A stretch of DNA of 44,682 nt from Planctomycetota bacterium (GCA_018814045.1 JAHJAR010000322.1:1-44682), one strand, 5' to 3'. Shown: positions 1-9,258, counted from the first letter of the stretch. Program-made: numbers and translations. The notes: generated from the sequence alone by a model not told the origin.

Positions 1-208
1 CCGGGCTCCACAGCGGCTTGATGACCCAGGGCAGGTACAGCCAACTCGTGTACAGGGCGATGTCGGTGTTGGAGATGCCTAGGCGCTTGTACATGACGAC
101 CGAAACGCTCATTACCATGACGTACGGGATGCCCTCGGCGAAGTAGAGCGTGGGAATCCAGGTCCATGGGTTAGTGCTTCTGACCGTCCTGGCTGGCGCG
201 TCCGACAT
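1..208 (-). CDS. MFS transporter, AmpG-like (partial, N-terminus only)
   Basis: The first 69 codons of a gene that leaves the window at its left edge. The peptide starts MSDAPARTVRSTNPWTW and continues with a membrane-embedded stretch containing TLYFAEGIPYVMV, then YKRLGISNTDIALYTSWLY and a segment ending KPLWSP. The FAEG(I/L)PY motif and the following GIS-x-x-DIALYTSWLYLPW-x-IKPLWSP pattern are typical of the first two transmembrane segments of AmpG/PAT-type major facilitator proteins, which import muropeptides or similar solutes. The substrate cannot be told from this fragment. I see no good ribosome binding site; instead a 7-bp inverted repeat (ATCCGCG at 207-213, CGCGGAT at 223-229) overlaps the start codon. 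The family call is sure, the exact start fairly sure. Confidence 0.8.
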   Translation of the reverse strand, partial: MSDAPARTVRSTNPWTWIPTLYFAEGIPYVMVMSVSVVMYKRLGISNTDIALYTSWLYLPWVIKPLWSP

Positions 209-621
209 CCGCGTATCGTATCCGCGGATGCGATGGTTCCAAACCGGGTGCGGCGAGTAAACCAGAACGGAGCATAAGCCATGCAGGAAGCAACGGATTG
301 AGAGATCAACGCTGCCAAGAGAGTGGCCGAGGCGGTGGTAGAGTTCCTCATCGCGCGGGATGAGGGCCGACGATTCCGGACACCAGCCCAACGCGGCACA
401 TGGCGTCCTCCTTGCCTCGCACGTTCCGGAAATGGCGGCTGCTCAGCAACTTAGCCACGCAGCCTCATCATCATCGTACGCGTTTCAACCATCCGCAAGC
501 AAGATCGACGCGCTCGATCCGGGCGTTCGAACCGAACAACGCCCGTCGCTCTTGGCCGATTCGGTTCCGCGGCGGCTGAAGCCATGGGCCATCCAGCCGT
601 CGTTTGAATAGCGACAGAGCG
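209..621. other. Intergenic region, no gene recognised
   Basis: About 410 bases between the divergent MFS gene and the 3' end of the beta-helix gene. An 83-codon open frame at 360-611 (plus) has no ribosome binding site and low-complexity composition, so I do not call it a gene. The only structure seen is the inverted repeat at 207-229 next to the MFS start. No convincing promoter or terminator was found. Confidence 0.5.
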
Positions 622-3600
622 CTAACTACCGATCAGGAGCGCGACGAACGCGTCGATGTCAAAGCCGTTGACCACGCCGTCGCGGGTGATGTCGGCCAGC
701 ACGTAGCCGCAGTCGGGGTACACCGGGTCGTAGAAGTCTGGACCCTGCAGCGCCAGGATGAAGGGATCGATGTCGAAAGTATCGATGGCCCCGTCGCAAT
801 TGAGGTCGCCATAACGGAACGAGCCGAACTCGTCGGCGCCCATGTCGACGCGTGCTTCGTCATCATTGTCGCCGTCCCAGACGCGCATCTCGCCGTCAAT
901 GTCCGTTTCGCCCGGCTGCGGCACAAACGCCGGATCGCCGGTGTCGATGCAGGGCGAGCCCGCGGCGAGGTGGTAATCGTCGTTGTCGGGATCGACAAAC
1001 AGCGGATCGGCGTTGATGTTGCCCTCGCCAGGCCCACCGCCCTGAACGTCGCAATAGGTCACCACGGGGCTTCCGGCACCGACATTGATCTCCTCCGGCG
1101 TATCGCCCCAGAAGATGCAGTTGCTGAGCTTCGGGCTGCCGAGAAAACAGTAGACGCCGCCGCCGCGGTTCCCGGCCGAGTTCCCGCTGATCGTGCAGTT
1201 GCTGAGCGTTGGGTTGCTGTTGAAGCAGTAGACCCCGCCGCCGTCAGAATACTGGCTGGTCGCAGCGTTCCCGCTGATCGTGCAGTTTCTGAGCGTCGGG
1301 TTGCTGTCCTCGCAGCGGACGCCACCGCCCCCAGAATACGGGCCAGATGCAGTGTTCCCACTGATGGTGCATTTGCTGAGTGTCGGGCTGCTGTTGTGCC
1401 AGCAGGAGACGCCGCCGCCGCCGCCGTGCTCGGCCGAATTCCCGCTGATCGCGCAGCCGGCAAGAGTAGGGTTGCTGGTATCCCGGCAATAGACGCCGCC
1501 GCCTTCGTCGTCGGCTGAGTTCCCACTGATCGTGCAGTTGGTGAGCTTCGGGCTGCTCTCGTAGCAGGTGACGCCGCCGCCGCTGCCCTCGGCCGAGTTC
1601 CCGCTGATCGTACAACTGGTAAGCGTCGGGCTGCTGTTCAACCAGCAGGAGACGCCCCCGCCGTTGCCCTCGGCCGAATTCCCGCTGATCGTGCAGTTGC
1701 TGAACGTCGGACTGCTGTTGTACCGGCAGTAGACGCCTCCGCCGTTAGCAGAATACTCGTCAGTCGCAGTGTTCCCGCTGATCGTGCAGTTGCTGAACGT
1801 CGGGCTGCTGTTGTTGTCACACCAAACGCCTGCCCCGCTTTTGGCGTACCCATTTGTGATCGTCAGCCCCCTGACGATCGCGTCCGGCCCCTCGCCACTA
1901 TGGAAGTTGAATCCTCGGCCGTCGCCCTCGCAATCGACGATACAAGCCGTAGGATCGCCGCTCGCGGAGCGTACGGTGAGCGGCTTGCCGCCAGAATCCA
2001 GGTTCTTGTTCCCCACTCCCGTGTACGTTCCGTCCGCCAAGACGATTTCATCACCCGGGATCGCCGCATCAATTGCCGCTTGGATCGTCGGATATTCACT
2101 CGGTACGTAGAGCGTACCGGTCACGTACAGCACCACGGCCCCCCGACGCGGCGAGTTGACGGCTTGCGGGTCAATAATCTCCAGGTCGCCGGTGTAAACG
2201 CCGTAGGGCAAACCACTGATCTCCACGCCGAGCGCCACCTGGTCCACCGCCCCGTTCGACTCGCCGCTGGACGGCATGACCGTCAGCCACGTCGGTTGGC
2301 CGGTAATTTCCCAGGTCAGCGTCCCTCCACCGCAGTTCCGCACCGACAGTATCTGGTCTGCCGGGTCATTCCCGCCTTCTGGCGCGAAGAACTGGAATTC
2401 TGTCGGGCTTAGCGCTATCGAGGGCGCAGCGGGGTTGAACTCGTACACGCCCATGTCGGCGACAGCGACCTTGTCCCCATCGCCGTCCAACGGGCGCGCG
2501 TTGCCGTCCAGATCGTCGGCCGGCAGACCCCCAGCCGGATCGTTGGTACCGGCGTCGATGCAGGGCGAGCCGGGCATCAAATGGAAGTCGTTCGCCAGAG
2601 CGAAGAGTGGGTCGGCGTCAACGTTGCCCATACCCGGCCAGCCGCCCTGAACGTCACAGTAGGTCACCACGGGACTGCTCTCGTAGATGGAGACCTCCTG
2701 CGGAGTGTCACCCCAGAGGATGCAGTTTGTAAGCGTTGGTCTGCTGTAGTTGTCGCAGTGGACGCCGCCGCCGTAGCGGTAGGCCGCGTTTCCGGTGATC
2801 GTGCAGTTGGTGAGCGTTGGGTTGCTGTTGTGGCAGTACATCCCGCCGCCGTCGCTGTTGGCCGAATTCCCGCTGATCGCGCAGTTGGTAAAAGTCGGGT
2901 TGCAGTGGTAGGAGCAGTAAACGCCGCCGCCATCAGAGAATTGGCCAGATGCAGTGTTCCCGCCAATCGTACAGTTACTGATCGTCGGGCTGCTGTTGGA
3001 CCGGCAGGAGAGGCCGCCGCCGTCCCTGGCCGAATTCCCGCTGATCGCGCAGGCGGCAAGCGTCGGGTTGCTGTTGTACCGGCAGCAGACGCCGCCACCC
3101 TCGTCGTCGGCCGAGTTCCAGCGGATGGTGCAGTTGGTGAGTTTCGGGCTGCTTTCGAAGCAGGCAACGCCACCACCGTCGTCGCCGTACCCATTCGTGA
3201 TCGTGAGCCCCTCGACGACTGAGTTCGGTCCCTCGCCGCTGGAGAAGTGGAATCCGCGGCCGGCGCCTTCGCAGTCGATGACGCACGCCGCCGGATTACC
3301 CGAATCGCTACGGACCGTGATCGCCTTGCCGCCGAAGTCGAGGTCCCGATTGCCGATCCCGGTATACAGCCCGTCGAACACCACGACTTCGTCGCCGTTT
3401 ATCGCGGCGTCAATACCCTCCTGGATCGCGTCAAACGGATGATCCGGCGAGCCATCCTCATCCGGGTCGCTCATGGTCGGATCGCCCGGCCCCGGGTCGT
3501 TCGGGGCATCGTCATCGACGTAGATCGTGCTGGCGTAAGCGGTTCCAGACGCCAGGAAGACCACGAGCAGACCTGCGACCATCACAGCAGCCACACAAGA

Positions 3601-3633
3601 CAAGCGGTTCATGTCGCGAACTCGTGAAGACAT
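622..3633 (-). CDS. Secreted parallel beta-helix protein with BACON-like linker and dockerin-like tail
   Basis: A 1003-residue protein. Residues 1-34 are a Sec signal peptide (hydrophobic VAAVMVAGLLVVFLASG, then AYA). A first right-handed beta-helix (about 80-400) is built from units like CTISGNSA-x-GGGVYC-x-NSSPTLSN. A BACON-like beta-sandwich (about 406-500, SVRNCGGGTLTWEITG) follows, then a second beta-helix (about 508-900) that repeats the opening of the first (YPTIQAAIDAAIPGDEIVL). The tail (941-1003) has two calcium-loop-like segments, GDLNCDGAID and NGFDIDAF, like a dockerin type I domain. Such proteins are exported and usually surface-bound or polysaccharide-related; no catalytic residues were identified. 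The open frame extends to 3861, but the start at 3633 has GGGAGG 7 nt upstream and places the signal peptide at the N-terminus. The two-helix layout suggests internal gene duplication. Confidence 0.85.
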   Translation of the reverse strand: MSSRVRDMNRLSCVAAVMVAGLLVVFLASGTAYASTIYVDDDAPNDPGPGDPTMSDPDEDGSPDHPFDAIQEGIDAAINGDEVVVFDGLYTGIGNRDLDFGGKAITVRSDSGNPAACVIDCEGAGRGFHFSSGEGPNSVVEGLTITNGYGDDGGGVACFESSPKLTNCTIRWNSADDEGGGVCCRYNSNPTLAACAISGNSARDGGGLSCRSNSSPTISNCTIGGNTASGQFSDGGGVYCSYHCNPTFTNCAISGNSANSDGGGMYCHNSNPTLTNCTITGNAAYRYGGGVHCDNYSRPTLTNCILWGDTPQEVSIYESSPVVTYCDVQGGWPGMGNVDADPLFALANDFHLMPGSPCIDAGTNDPAGGLPADDLDGNARPLDGDGDKVAVADMGVYEFNPAAPSIALSPTEFQFFAPEGGNDPADQILSVRNCGGGTLTWEITGQPTWLTVMPSSGESNGAVDQVALGVEISGLPYGVYTGDLEIIDPQAVNSPRRGAVVLYVTGTLYVPSEYPTIQAAIDAAIPGDEIVLADGTYTGVGNKNLDSGGKPLTVRSASGDPTACIVDCEGDGRGFNFHSGEGPDAIVRGLTITNGYAKSGAGVWCDNNSSPTFSNCTISGNTATDEYSANGGGVYCRYNSSPTFSNCTISGNSAEGNGGGVSCWLNSSPTLTSCTISGNSAEGSGGGVTCYESSPKLTNCTISGNSADDEGGGVYCRDTSNPTLAGCAISGNSAEHGGGGGVSCWHNSSPTLSKCTISGNTASGPYSGGGGVRCEDSNPTLRNCTISGNAATSQYSDGGGVYCFNSNPTLSNCTISGNSAGNRGGGVYCFLGSPKLSNCIFWGDTPEEINVGAGSPVVTYCDVQGGGPGEGNINADPLFVDPDNDDYHLAAGSPCIDTGDPAFVPQPGETDIDGEMRVWDGDNDDEARVDMGADEFGSFRYGDLNCDGAIDTFDIDPFILALQGPDFYDPVYPDCGYVLADITRDGVVNGFDIDAFVALLIGS
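1105..1830 (-). repeat. Tandem 78-90 bp repeats encoding beta-helix rungs (block 1)
   Basis: About nine imperfect copies of a unit centred on CTGATCGTGCAGTTGCTGA (plus-strand reading) begin near 1117, 1189, 1274, 1359, 1444, 1528, 1606, 1687 and 1777. The spacing is always a multiple of 3, so the unit encodes one 26-30 residue beta-helix rung. It lies entirely inside the 622-3633 gene and is not a CRISPR array: there are no unique spacers between identical repeats. Confidence 0.8.
2710..3160 (-). repeat. Tandem 78-90 bp repeats encoding beta-helix rungs (block 2)
   Basis: A second, shorter block of the same rung-encoding unit, with copies near 2721, 2797, 2875, 2965, 3043 and 3121. It encodes the N-terminal beta-helix of the 622-3633 protein. 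The similarity to block 1 at the DNA level suggests recent duplication or recombination between the two halves. Confidence 0.75.
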
Positions 3634-4003
3634 GTCTCTACCTCCCAAGACAGTTGCCCGCGTGTCCAACGCCACGCTGACAGGAGTTGACCGCCTCCCA
3701 TACGCAGGACGCACCCTCTCAGGATTGACGTGACTCCTGCCGTGTCGGGCGGATGGTGCCAGGCGCATTATTGTACGGTCGCCCGTCAAGCCGTGGCACA
3801 ACGTGAACTGTTCGGGTGTTCGGGCGGTCTCTGGAGGGATTCGCTGGTGTGATATTCCCATCTCGCACCCACGGACGTGAGATTCGCATCCAGCGTTGCG
3901 AGCAAAGGAGGATTCCCTCGCGCGTCGGTGCGAGAAAGGAGCCTCGCACCAGCGGCGGTATGGTCGCGGCTGCGGTACGCTGGCGCGGTCAGTGACAGCA
4001 CGG
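3634..4003. other. Upstream region of the beta-helix gene; hairpin and short repeats
   Basis: No gene recognised. It holds a perfect 8-bp hairpin, GGTGCGAG (3927-3934) and CTCGCACC (3943-3950), with the loop AAAGGAGC. Related words recur nearby: CTCGCACC at 3862-3869 and TGCGAGCAAAGGAG at about 3897. These may be regulatory sites for the minus-strand gene starting at 3633, but no clear -35/-10 pair was found. Short frames here belong to the over-extended beta-helix reading frame. Confidence 0.45.
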
Positions 4004-4076
4004 TTTAACGTCCCGAACCGCCGCCACCTGTTGGCAGGTCGCCCGAACTCTCCTGGGCGGAGGGGCTTACGTTAAA
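4004..4076 (-). other. Closed multibranch RNA fold directly 3' of the tRNA-like domain
   Basis: Perfect 8-bp inverted arms, TTTAACGT at 4004-4011 and ACGTTAAA at 4069-4076, enclose 57 bases. These contain two further hairpins: CCTG-TTGG-CAGG near 4027-4038 and CGCCC/GGGCG at 4040-4044 and 4055-4059. On the minus strand this begins one base after the acceptor-like stem of the neighbouring structured RNA. It could be part of the same transcript, a processing site, or a terminator without a long U-tract. Confidence 0.4.
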
Positions 4077-4077
4077 A

Positions 4078-4347
4078 GCGGGTGATGGGATTCGAACCCA
4101 CGACATTCACGTTGGCAACGAAACACGCCGACCGCAGCTTTTCGCTCGAAAGCGTCGTCTTACCTGTAGTTTAGCTCGTAACAGTTCACCCGCCTGCAAT
4201 AGATGTGGCTTTTTGGGTCGCGCAGCCGACGCCAAAAGCCATGTCTATTGCGGTTGCGGCTCGGAAGGATGCCGTGACTGTGAGACACTACACTGGAAAC
4301 GTCGACCGCTCATCCGAGCCCGCACGTAAGGTCTCACAATCGCACGG
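4078..4347 (-). ncRNA. Structured RNA candidate: pseudoknot, long hairpin and tRNA-like 3' end (tmRNA-like)
   Basis: Read on the minus strand, three elements follow each other. First, an H-type pseudoknot: helix A pairs CCGTG and GTGAGAC (4347-4331) with GTCTCAC and CACGG (4286-4272). Helix B pairs 4323-4313 (GCGGGCTCGGA) with 4265-4256 (TCCGAGCCGC), with its 5' strand inside the loop of A. Second, a hairpin at 4251-4196 of about 24 bp with a hexaloop. Third, a tRNA-like domain: GCGGGTG (4193-4187) can pair with CACCCGC (4084-4078). The T-arm is GTGGG-TTCGAAT-CCCAT (4101-4085), which contains a perfect GGTTCGAATCC B-box. Between them lie CTGT/ACAG and a CGCT-TTCG-AGCG tetraloop hairpin. At 116 nt this last domain is too long for a tRNA and has no clear anticodon arm. 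Tandem pseudoknots before a T-arm are a tmRNA hallmark, but no GG-TTTCGACGG 5' domain, tag frame or G3-U70 pair was found. It is either a divergent or truncated tmRNA or a new RNA. Confidence 0.5.
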
Positions 4348-4435
4348 CTTACAAGGCTCGCAACAGGGGTTTCTAGCGTTGTAGTGCTAACCGCCCCCGC
4401 TGGGGCCGACCCAAACGGTCCGGCAGAGTCGGCCG

Positions 4436-6451
4436 CTACCACGGCCGCTCGGAGACCTCCACGTGGCAGCGCGGCAGACTGTCCAGAAAGCGGCGACCGT
4501 AGTTTTTGCGCACCACGCGCGGGTCGAGAATCACGACGATCCCGCGGTCGGTCTGGCTGCGAATCAGACGACCGAACCCCTGGCGAAACTTCAGAATCGA
4601 CTCCGGCAGTTGATAGTCGTTGAACGGGTTGCCGCCGCGCCGACGAATCAGGTCGATCCGGGCCTCGACGGTCGGACGATCCGGCACCGCGAACGGTAGT
4701 TTCACAATCACCACGTTCGACAACGCCTCCCCCACGACATCGACCCCCTGCCAGAAGCTGTCCGTGCCGAAGATGGCCGAGCGCGGCGTCTCGCGCAACC
4801 GGGCGAGCATCTGTGAACGCGGCAGCGCTTCGCCCTGGGCCAGGATCGTGTAGCCCTCGACGTGCAACTCCGCGCGCACCAGCCGGGCGGCCACATCGAG
4901 CATCTTGTAGCTGGTAAACAGCACGAAGGCTCGTCCTTCCGTTTGCCGCAGGTAGTACACGATGGCCCGCGCCGCGGCCGTGGTGAAGCGCTCGCCGCTC
5001 GAAGGATCGGGCATACCAGCCTCAACGTGCAGCGTGACCTGCTCGGCGAAGTTAAACGGCGAGCCGAGTTGAAGCGTTTCGGCCGGGGGTGTACCCAACC
5101 GCCCGAGCAGGTAGTCGAATCCAGCCGCCTGGTCGTCCGCCCCCGGCGCACCCGCAGCCGCCAGCGTGGCGCTGGTCAGCACCGCACTGTCCACGCGCTC
5201 GAAGAGCAACTCGCGCAGCGCTGGTCCGGCGTCGAGCGGCGCCGCGCATAACGAGACCCGTTGCGCCCGTGTCCCCGCCGTCTCGATCCAGTAGACGTGT
5301 TCGTCATAAGCTTGCGACAGCAGCGACTCGAGCGTCAGTGCGCCGGCCTCGGCCCGCTCGAGGTAAGCCCCCAACTCGTGCTGGTCCTCGTCGCGCGGCA
5401 GCGATTTCTTCAACGGCTTGAGTGCCGCCGCCACACTGTGCAACGCCGGTGACAACGTGTTGGCAACCGGATCCTTGAGAATCAGGCGGCCGTTGGCGCG
5501 ACCGCGCTCGCGTTGCCAGTTGTGCAGGTTGTTGAAGAATTCGCTGCACGCCGACTGGGCTGCGACGACGGCGCGCCGCTGCTCCTCCGTTCCGAGTTGG
5601 GCCAGGAAGCCCTTACCCGTACGGTCGTTGAACAGCCCGGACAACAGGTATTGCACATTCGCGTTGGAGATGCTCGTCCCGAAATGGTCCGTGGCCACTT
5701 GTTCGAGCGTATGGGCCTCATCGATGATGACCAGTTCATAGTCCGGCAGAACGTTGGCGTGCTCGCGCCGCAGCACCAGATCGGCCACCAGCAACGCGTG
5801 GTTGACTACCAGGATGTTCGCCTGCTCGGCACGCCGGCGCGCCCGCTGGTAGAAGCACGGAACGTACGTAGGACAACGGCGGCCGAGGCAGTTGCCGTGC
5901 TCGCTGCGTACCTTCTCCCAGACGGCCGGCGGCGGCGGCTCGGGCAGGTCGCTCAGCGAGCCGTCCTGCGTTTCGTAGGCCCAGTCTTCGATCTCGTGCA
6001 GGACCTGCAACAAGGCCCGGTCGACAAAGAGCGACTTCTGCCGCGCGCTGGTCTGTTTCAGCCGCCGCAGGCCAACATAGTTGTTGCGGCCCTTTACCAG
6101 CTCCGCCGTGAATGGCGGCCGCCCGGCGTTATCGTCCGGCTCGCCACCGCGCTCGCCGCCGAAAGCCCGTTGCAGAAAGGGGATGTCCTTGTCAATGAGC
6201 TGTTCCTGCAAAGCGATGGTGTGCGTGCTGATGACGACGCGGCGCCGGCGCTGAAGCACCTGAGCGATCGCCGGCAGAAGGTAGGCAAAGGTCTTGCCCA
6301 CACCGGTGCCGGCTTCGACCGCCAGGTGGTGGCTCTCTTCAAAGGCGCGGCTGACGGCGGCCGCCATCGCCTGTTGTTGGGGGCGGACCTCGAAGCCCGG
6401 CAGGCGCCGGGCGAGTAGTCCGTTCGGAGAGAGCCAGTCGGTAACGGGCAT
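4436..6451 (-). CDS. dinG: ATP-dependent DNA helicase, DinG family
   Basis: A 671-residue superfamily 2 helicase of the XPD/DinG class, which unwinds DNA 5' to 3' and acts on R-loops, D-loops and stalled forks. Walker A AGTGVGKT is at 47-54, the Walker B/DEAH box (IIDEAH) at 242-247, and motif [10 protein letters not shown] at 624-631. The iron-sulfur region shows three cysteines, C188, C193 and C199 ([14 protein letters not shown]). The position of the first cluster cysteine in E. coli-type DinG (the NYLCL motif) appears to be Gly127 here (NNYVGL), so a complete four-cysteine cluster is not evident. The gene starts 5 bases after the stop of the small membrane-protein gene, so the two are probably co-transcribed. 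Length is normal for the family. Confidence 0.92.
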   Translation of the reverse strand: MPVTDWLSPNGLLARRLPGFEVRPQQQAMAAAVSRAFEESHHLAVEAGTGVGKTFAYLLPAIAQVLQRRRRVVISTHTIALQEQLIDKDIPFLQRAFGGERGGEPDDNAGRPPFTAELVKGRNNYVGLRRLKQTSARQKSLFVDRALLQVLHEIEDWAYETQDGSLSDLPEPPPPAVWEKVRSEHGNCLGRRCPTYVPCFYQRARRRAEQANILVVNHALLVADLVLRREHANVLPDYELVIIDEAHTLEQVATDHFGTSISNANVQYLLSGLFNDRTGKGFLAQLGTEEQRRAVVAAQSACSEFFNNLHNWQRERGRANGRLILKDPVANTLSPALHSVAAALKPLKKSLPRDEDQHELGAYLERAEAGALTLESLLSQAYDEHVYWIETAGTRAQRVSLCAAPLDAGPALRELLFERVDSAVLTSATLAAAGAPGADDQAAGFDYLLGRLGTPPAETLQLGSPFNFAEQVTLHVEAGMPDPSSGERFTTAAARAIVYYLRQTEGRAFVLFTSYKMLDVAARLVRAELHVEGYTILAQGEALPRSQMLARLRETPRSAIFGTDSFWQGVDVVGEALSNVVIVKLPFAVPDRPTVEARIDLIRRRGGNPFNDYQLPESILKFRQGFGRLIRSQTDRGIVVILDPRVVRKNYGRRFLDSLPRCHVEVSERPW

Positions 6452-6456
6452 GCGTT

Positions 6457-7038
6457 CTAGCGCTCAGAAAGCGGCGCCATGCTCTGGCTCGGAGCCGCTG
6501 GCATGGAATCACCCAGTTGGGCTACGAAATCCCACGTGAAAAGAGCCACCGCAGCCACCGTGACCAGCATGACGATCGTGCCGAAGACTGTCACGAATGT
6601 CAGACCACTGACAAGACCGCCGCGCATCGTGGCGATGATGTGCGGGCGGGCCAGCACGAGCATACTGATGATCATCGCCGCCGACGTGAGCAGCACGGAG
6701 ATCGAGTGCAGGTAGCTGTAGACCCACATCCCCCGGCTGACTGCACGCTCCTGCCCGGTCAGGCTGCGGATGAAATGACCGCGCACGAAGTAGACCGCCT
6801 GAACAGTCCCGTCCGACTTCTCGATCAGCTCGCGGTGGCCGTTATGCGCATCACCGCCGAGCGCCGCGTAACTGACCGTGTAAGCGAGAAAATTCACCGC
6901 CCCCAACGCAATCACTGCGATGCAAATCTCGTTTCGCCGCCGACGGGGCAAACGGTCCACCGGACACAGCGACATCCCCAGGCGCGCACCGTCTTCCGAA
7001 AACTCGGCACGGGCTGCTTTCTCGGCCGGCGATTCCAC
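6457..7038 (-). CDS. Small membrane protein of unknown function
   Basis: Not recognised. A 193-residue protein from a GTG start at 7038, chosen because GGAG lies 6 nt upstream; an internal ATG at 6975 has poor spacing. The N-terminus is charged and cytoplasmic-looking ([16 protein letters not shown]), followed by three hydrophobic segments: [20 protein letters not shown], a second around [19 protein letters not shown], and a third around [20 protein letters not shown] soluble loop of about 50 residues lies between segments 1 and 2. It sits 202 bases after cysA and 5 bases before dinG, so it most likely shares a transcript with the helicase. The open frame continues upstream to 7305, but that part overlaps cysA and has arginine-rich shadow composition. 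Confidence 0.65.
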   Translation of the reverse strand: MESPAEKAARAEFSEDGARLGMSLCPVDRLPRRRRNEICIAVIALGAVNFLAYTVSYAALGGDAHNGHRELIEKSDGTVQAVYFVRGHFIRSLTGQERAVSRGMWVYSYLHSISVLLTSAAMIISMLVLARPHIIATMRGGLVSGLTFVTVFGTIVMLVTVAAVALFTWDFVAQLGDSMPAAPSQSMAPLSER

Positions 7039-7240
7039 TTGCTGCTCCAGTCGGCCCTGCGCGCCAGGCCACCGGTCGTGCCGGTGAACCGGCAGCAGAT
7101 GCAGGGCCGGGACGTCTCCACCTGTGGCAGTTGCGCAAGTGCAGATTATACGGCGAGAGCGCGAGCGTGGAAACGTTCCGGCAAGTGTAGCCGGGGCGAC
7201 ACGCCGCCCACCGCCGCACCGCCGCGTCGTTCTCACGGCG

Positions 7241-8305
7241 CTACGGCTGCTCGTCCACAAAGACCTTGACCTGGCGGGGGCTGACGAACACCCGGCGACC
7301 AACAACGAGCTGCAACGCCTGGAAACGCTCCTGGGTCATTTCGACCTGAATGTGTTCACCGCCGGTGGTGGTCAGTTCGACCTTCACCTGGGGACCGGCG
7401 GCGTTGATGTGCACGACGGTCGCCTCGAAGCTCGCGTTGCCGTTGGCCTGCGTATCGACATCCAACTCGTGCGGCCGGACAAACGCGCGCGCGACCTCGC
7501 CATCCGGCACCCCTGGCGTGGCGCAGTCCAATTGCAGCGGTCCCAATTGCACGCGTCCATTCACCACGCGCCCGTGGAAGACGTTGACATTGCCGAGAAA
7601 ATTCATCACAAACGCATCGGCCGGCTCGTGGAAGACATTCTCCGGCGTACCAATCTGCTGGATCCGCCCCTCGTTCATCACCACCACACGATTGGCGAGT
7701 TCGAGCGCCTCTTCCTGGTCGTGTGTGACAAAGACGCTGGTCACGTGCAACTCATCATGCAGCCGCCGCAGCCAGCGCCGCAGCTCCTGGCGCACCTTGG
7801 CATCGAGGGCCCCGAACGGCTCGTCCAACAGCAGCACCTTCGGCTCGACGGCCAGCGCCCGGGCCAGGGCGACGCGCTGGCGCTGTCCGCCCGAAAGCTG
7901 CGCCGGATATCGCTGCCCAAACTCCTCGAGCTGCACCAACCGCAGCAGTTTCAACACGCGCTGCCGAATCTCGTCGCGCGCCGGGCGCACGCGGCGCGGC
8001 CGCACCCGCAGCCCGAATGCCACGTTCTCCATGACCGTCATGTGACGGAACAGCGCGTAGTGCTGAAAAACGAACCCGACTCGACGCTCGCGTACGTGAC
8101 GGCCGGTGGCATCCTCGCCATCGAATAGCACACTCCCGCTGTCCGGCTGTTCGAGCCCGGCGATGATACGCAGTAGGGTCGTCTTGCCCGAGCCCGAGGG
8201 CCCCAGCAGCGCAACCAATTCGCCCGATTCAACGGTCAAGCTGACTCCTTTCAGGGCGGCAAAGTTCCCGAACCGCTTGGTCAGGTTGGTGACGGCTATA
8301 CTCAT
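7241..8305 (-). CDS. cysA: Sulfate/thiosulfate ABC transporter, ATP-binding protein CysA
   Basis: A 354-residue ATPase that powers uptake of sulfate or thiosulfate through the CysT-CysW channel on the inner face of the membrane. Walker A GPSGSGKT is at 35-42, the Q-loop (VFQH) at about 79-82, the ABC signature LSGGQ at 137-141, Walker B VLLLDEP at 157-163 and the switch His195 (VTHDQ). After about residue 235 comes a C-terminal beta-rich TOBE-like domain, with [20 protein letters not shown] as its core. Length fits the CysA family. Its ATG overlaps the cysW stop by 4 bases, a sign of translational coupling. Other importers (Pot, Ugp, Mal) share this fold, but the neighbours fix the substrate as an oxyanion of sulfur. 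Confidence 0.95.
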   Translation of the reverse strand: MSIAVTNLTKRFGNFAALKGVSLTVESGELVALLGPSGSGKTTLLRIIAGLEQPDSGSVLFDGEDATGRHVRERRVGFVFQHYALFRHMTVMENVAFGLRVRPRRVRPARDEIRQRVLKLLRLVQLEEFGQRYPAQLSGGQRQRVALARALAVEPKVLLLDEPFGALDAKVRQELRRWLRRLHDELHVTSVFVTHDQEEALELANRVVVMNEGRIQQIGTPENVFHEPADAFVMNFLGNVNVFHGRVVNGRVQLGPLQLDCATPGVPDGEVARAFVRPHELDVDTQANGNASFEATVVHINAAGPQVKVELTTTGGEHIQVEMTQERFQALQLVVGRRVFVSPRQVKVFVDEQP

Positions 8306-9219
8306 CGGCTACTCCCCGGCGGTGGGACCGCCGCGCTACTTTCCTCGCCCCGGTCGCTGCTGCGCTGCATACGCCATTCGACGACGCTCTTGGCGACGAT
8401 GGTCACCAGCGCAATCGCGACCAACAGACCCGCGACACTGAAGGCGGCCGCGAATTGATACTCGTTGTAGAGGATCTCAACATGCAACGGCAGCGTGTTA
8501 GTTTCACCCCGAATGTGGCCCGACACGACCGAAACGGCCCCAAACTCGCCCAACGCGCGGGCCGAACAGAGGATCGTGCCGTAGGCCAGGCCCCACTTGA
8601 TGTTGGGCAGGGTCACGCGGAAGAAAGTCTGCCAACCACCGGCACCGAGGCTGACCGCCGCCTCTTCCTCCTCGCGGCCCTGGGCCTGCATCAGCGGAAT
8701 CAGTTCCCGTGCCACGAACGGTAGCGTGACAAACATCGTCGCCAGGGTGATGCCCGGCACCGCGAAGATGATGTGGATGTTGTGGTCGCCCAGCCATGGC
8801 CCCAGCAGGCCGCGCGCCCCAAACAGCAGCACAAAAACCATGCCGGCAATCACCGGCGAGACACTGAACGGCAGGTCGATCAACGTTATCAACAGGCTCC
8901 GGCCGGCGAATCGAAACTTCGTAATGGACCACGCCGCCGCCACGCCGAACAGCACATTCAACGGAACGGCGATCGCCACCGTCAACGCGGTCAGGCGGAT
9001 CGCGGCCCACGCGTCAGGATGATGCAGCGCGTCGAACGCAACTTGCCAGCCTTTTTCAAAAGCACTGTAGAACACGATGATCAACGGCAGAATCAACATC
9101 AGAGCGAGGAACGCGACGGCCGCCAATACCAGCGCCCACCGCACGAGCAGCACGCCGTGCCCGACGGCGCTGCCCGCGGTCGCGTCGGGAAACTGGGCAT
9201 CAGTCACGATTGTGGCCAC
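8302..9219 (-). CDS. cysW: Sulfate ABC transporter permease CysW
   Basis: A 305-residue inner-membrane permease, one half of the CysTW channel. Hydrophobic segments start at about residue 27 ([20 protein letters not shown]). The permease-ATPase coupling loop is visible as [20 protein letters not shown], which matches the EAA motif EAA---G that docks on CysA. The conserved stretches [18 protein letters not shown] and [20 protein letters not shown] are characteristic of CysW. The start codon is GTG with GAGGAG 5 nt upstream. It overlaps cysA by 4 bases and lies 39 bases after cysT. CysT and CysW are homologous; the order T-W-A and the CysW-like [14 protein letters not shown] motif support the assignment. 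Confidence 0.94.
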   Translation of the reverse strand: MATIVTDAQFPDATAGSAVGHGVLLVRWALVLAAVAFLALMLILPLIIVFYSAFEKGWQVAFDALHHPDAWAAIRLTALTVAIAVPLNVLFGVAAAWSITKFRFAGRSLLITLIDLPFSVSPVIAGMVFVLLFGARGLLGPWLGDHNIHIIFAVPGITLATMFVTLPFVARELIPLMQAQGREEEEAAVSLGAGGWQTFFRVTLPNIKWGLAYGTILCSARALGEFGAVSVVSGHIRGETNTLPLHVEILYNEYQFAAAFSVAGLLVAIALVTIVAKSVVEWRMQRSSDRGEESSAAVPPPGSSR

Positions 9220-9258
9220 TGGTTCTCCTCAGAACGGCGCGGCTTGTCGTCGCACCCG

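Noticed and set aside
360..611. 83-codon plus-strand gene
   Set aside because: No ribosome binding site, no domain and low-complexity composition.
1105..3160. CRISPR array
   Set aside because: The repeats are imperfect, in frame, without unique spacers, and encode beta-helix rungs.
4078..4193. Ordinary tRNA gene
   Set aside because: The T-arm and acceptor fit, but at 116 nt the domain is too long. The D-loop lacks GG, positions 8-9 are AA, and no anticodon stem-loop with T33 can be placed.
3870..4440. Complete one-piece or permuted tmRNA gene
   Set aside because: No GG-TTTCGACGG-like 5' domain, no G3-U70 pair and no tag ending in LAA or similar was found on either side of the T-arm. I keep tmRNA-like only as a hypothesis.
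4245..4442. 65-codon open frame on the minus strand after dinG
   Set aside because: It lies across the RNA pseudoknot and starts inside the 3' end of dinG. The base pairing explains the sequence better than coding does.
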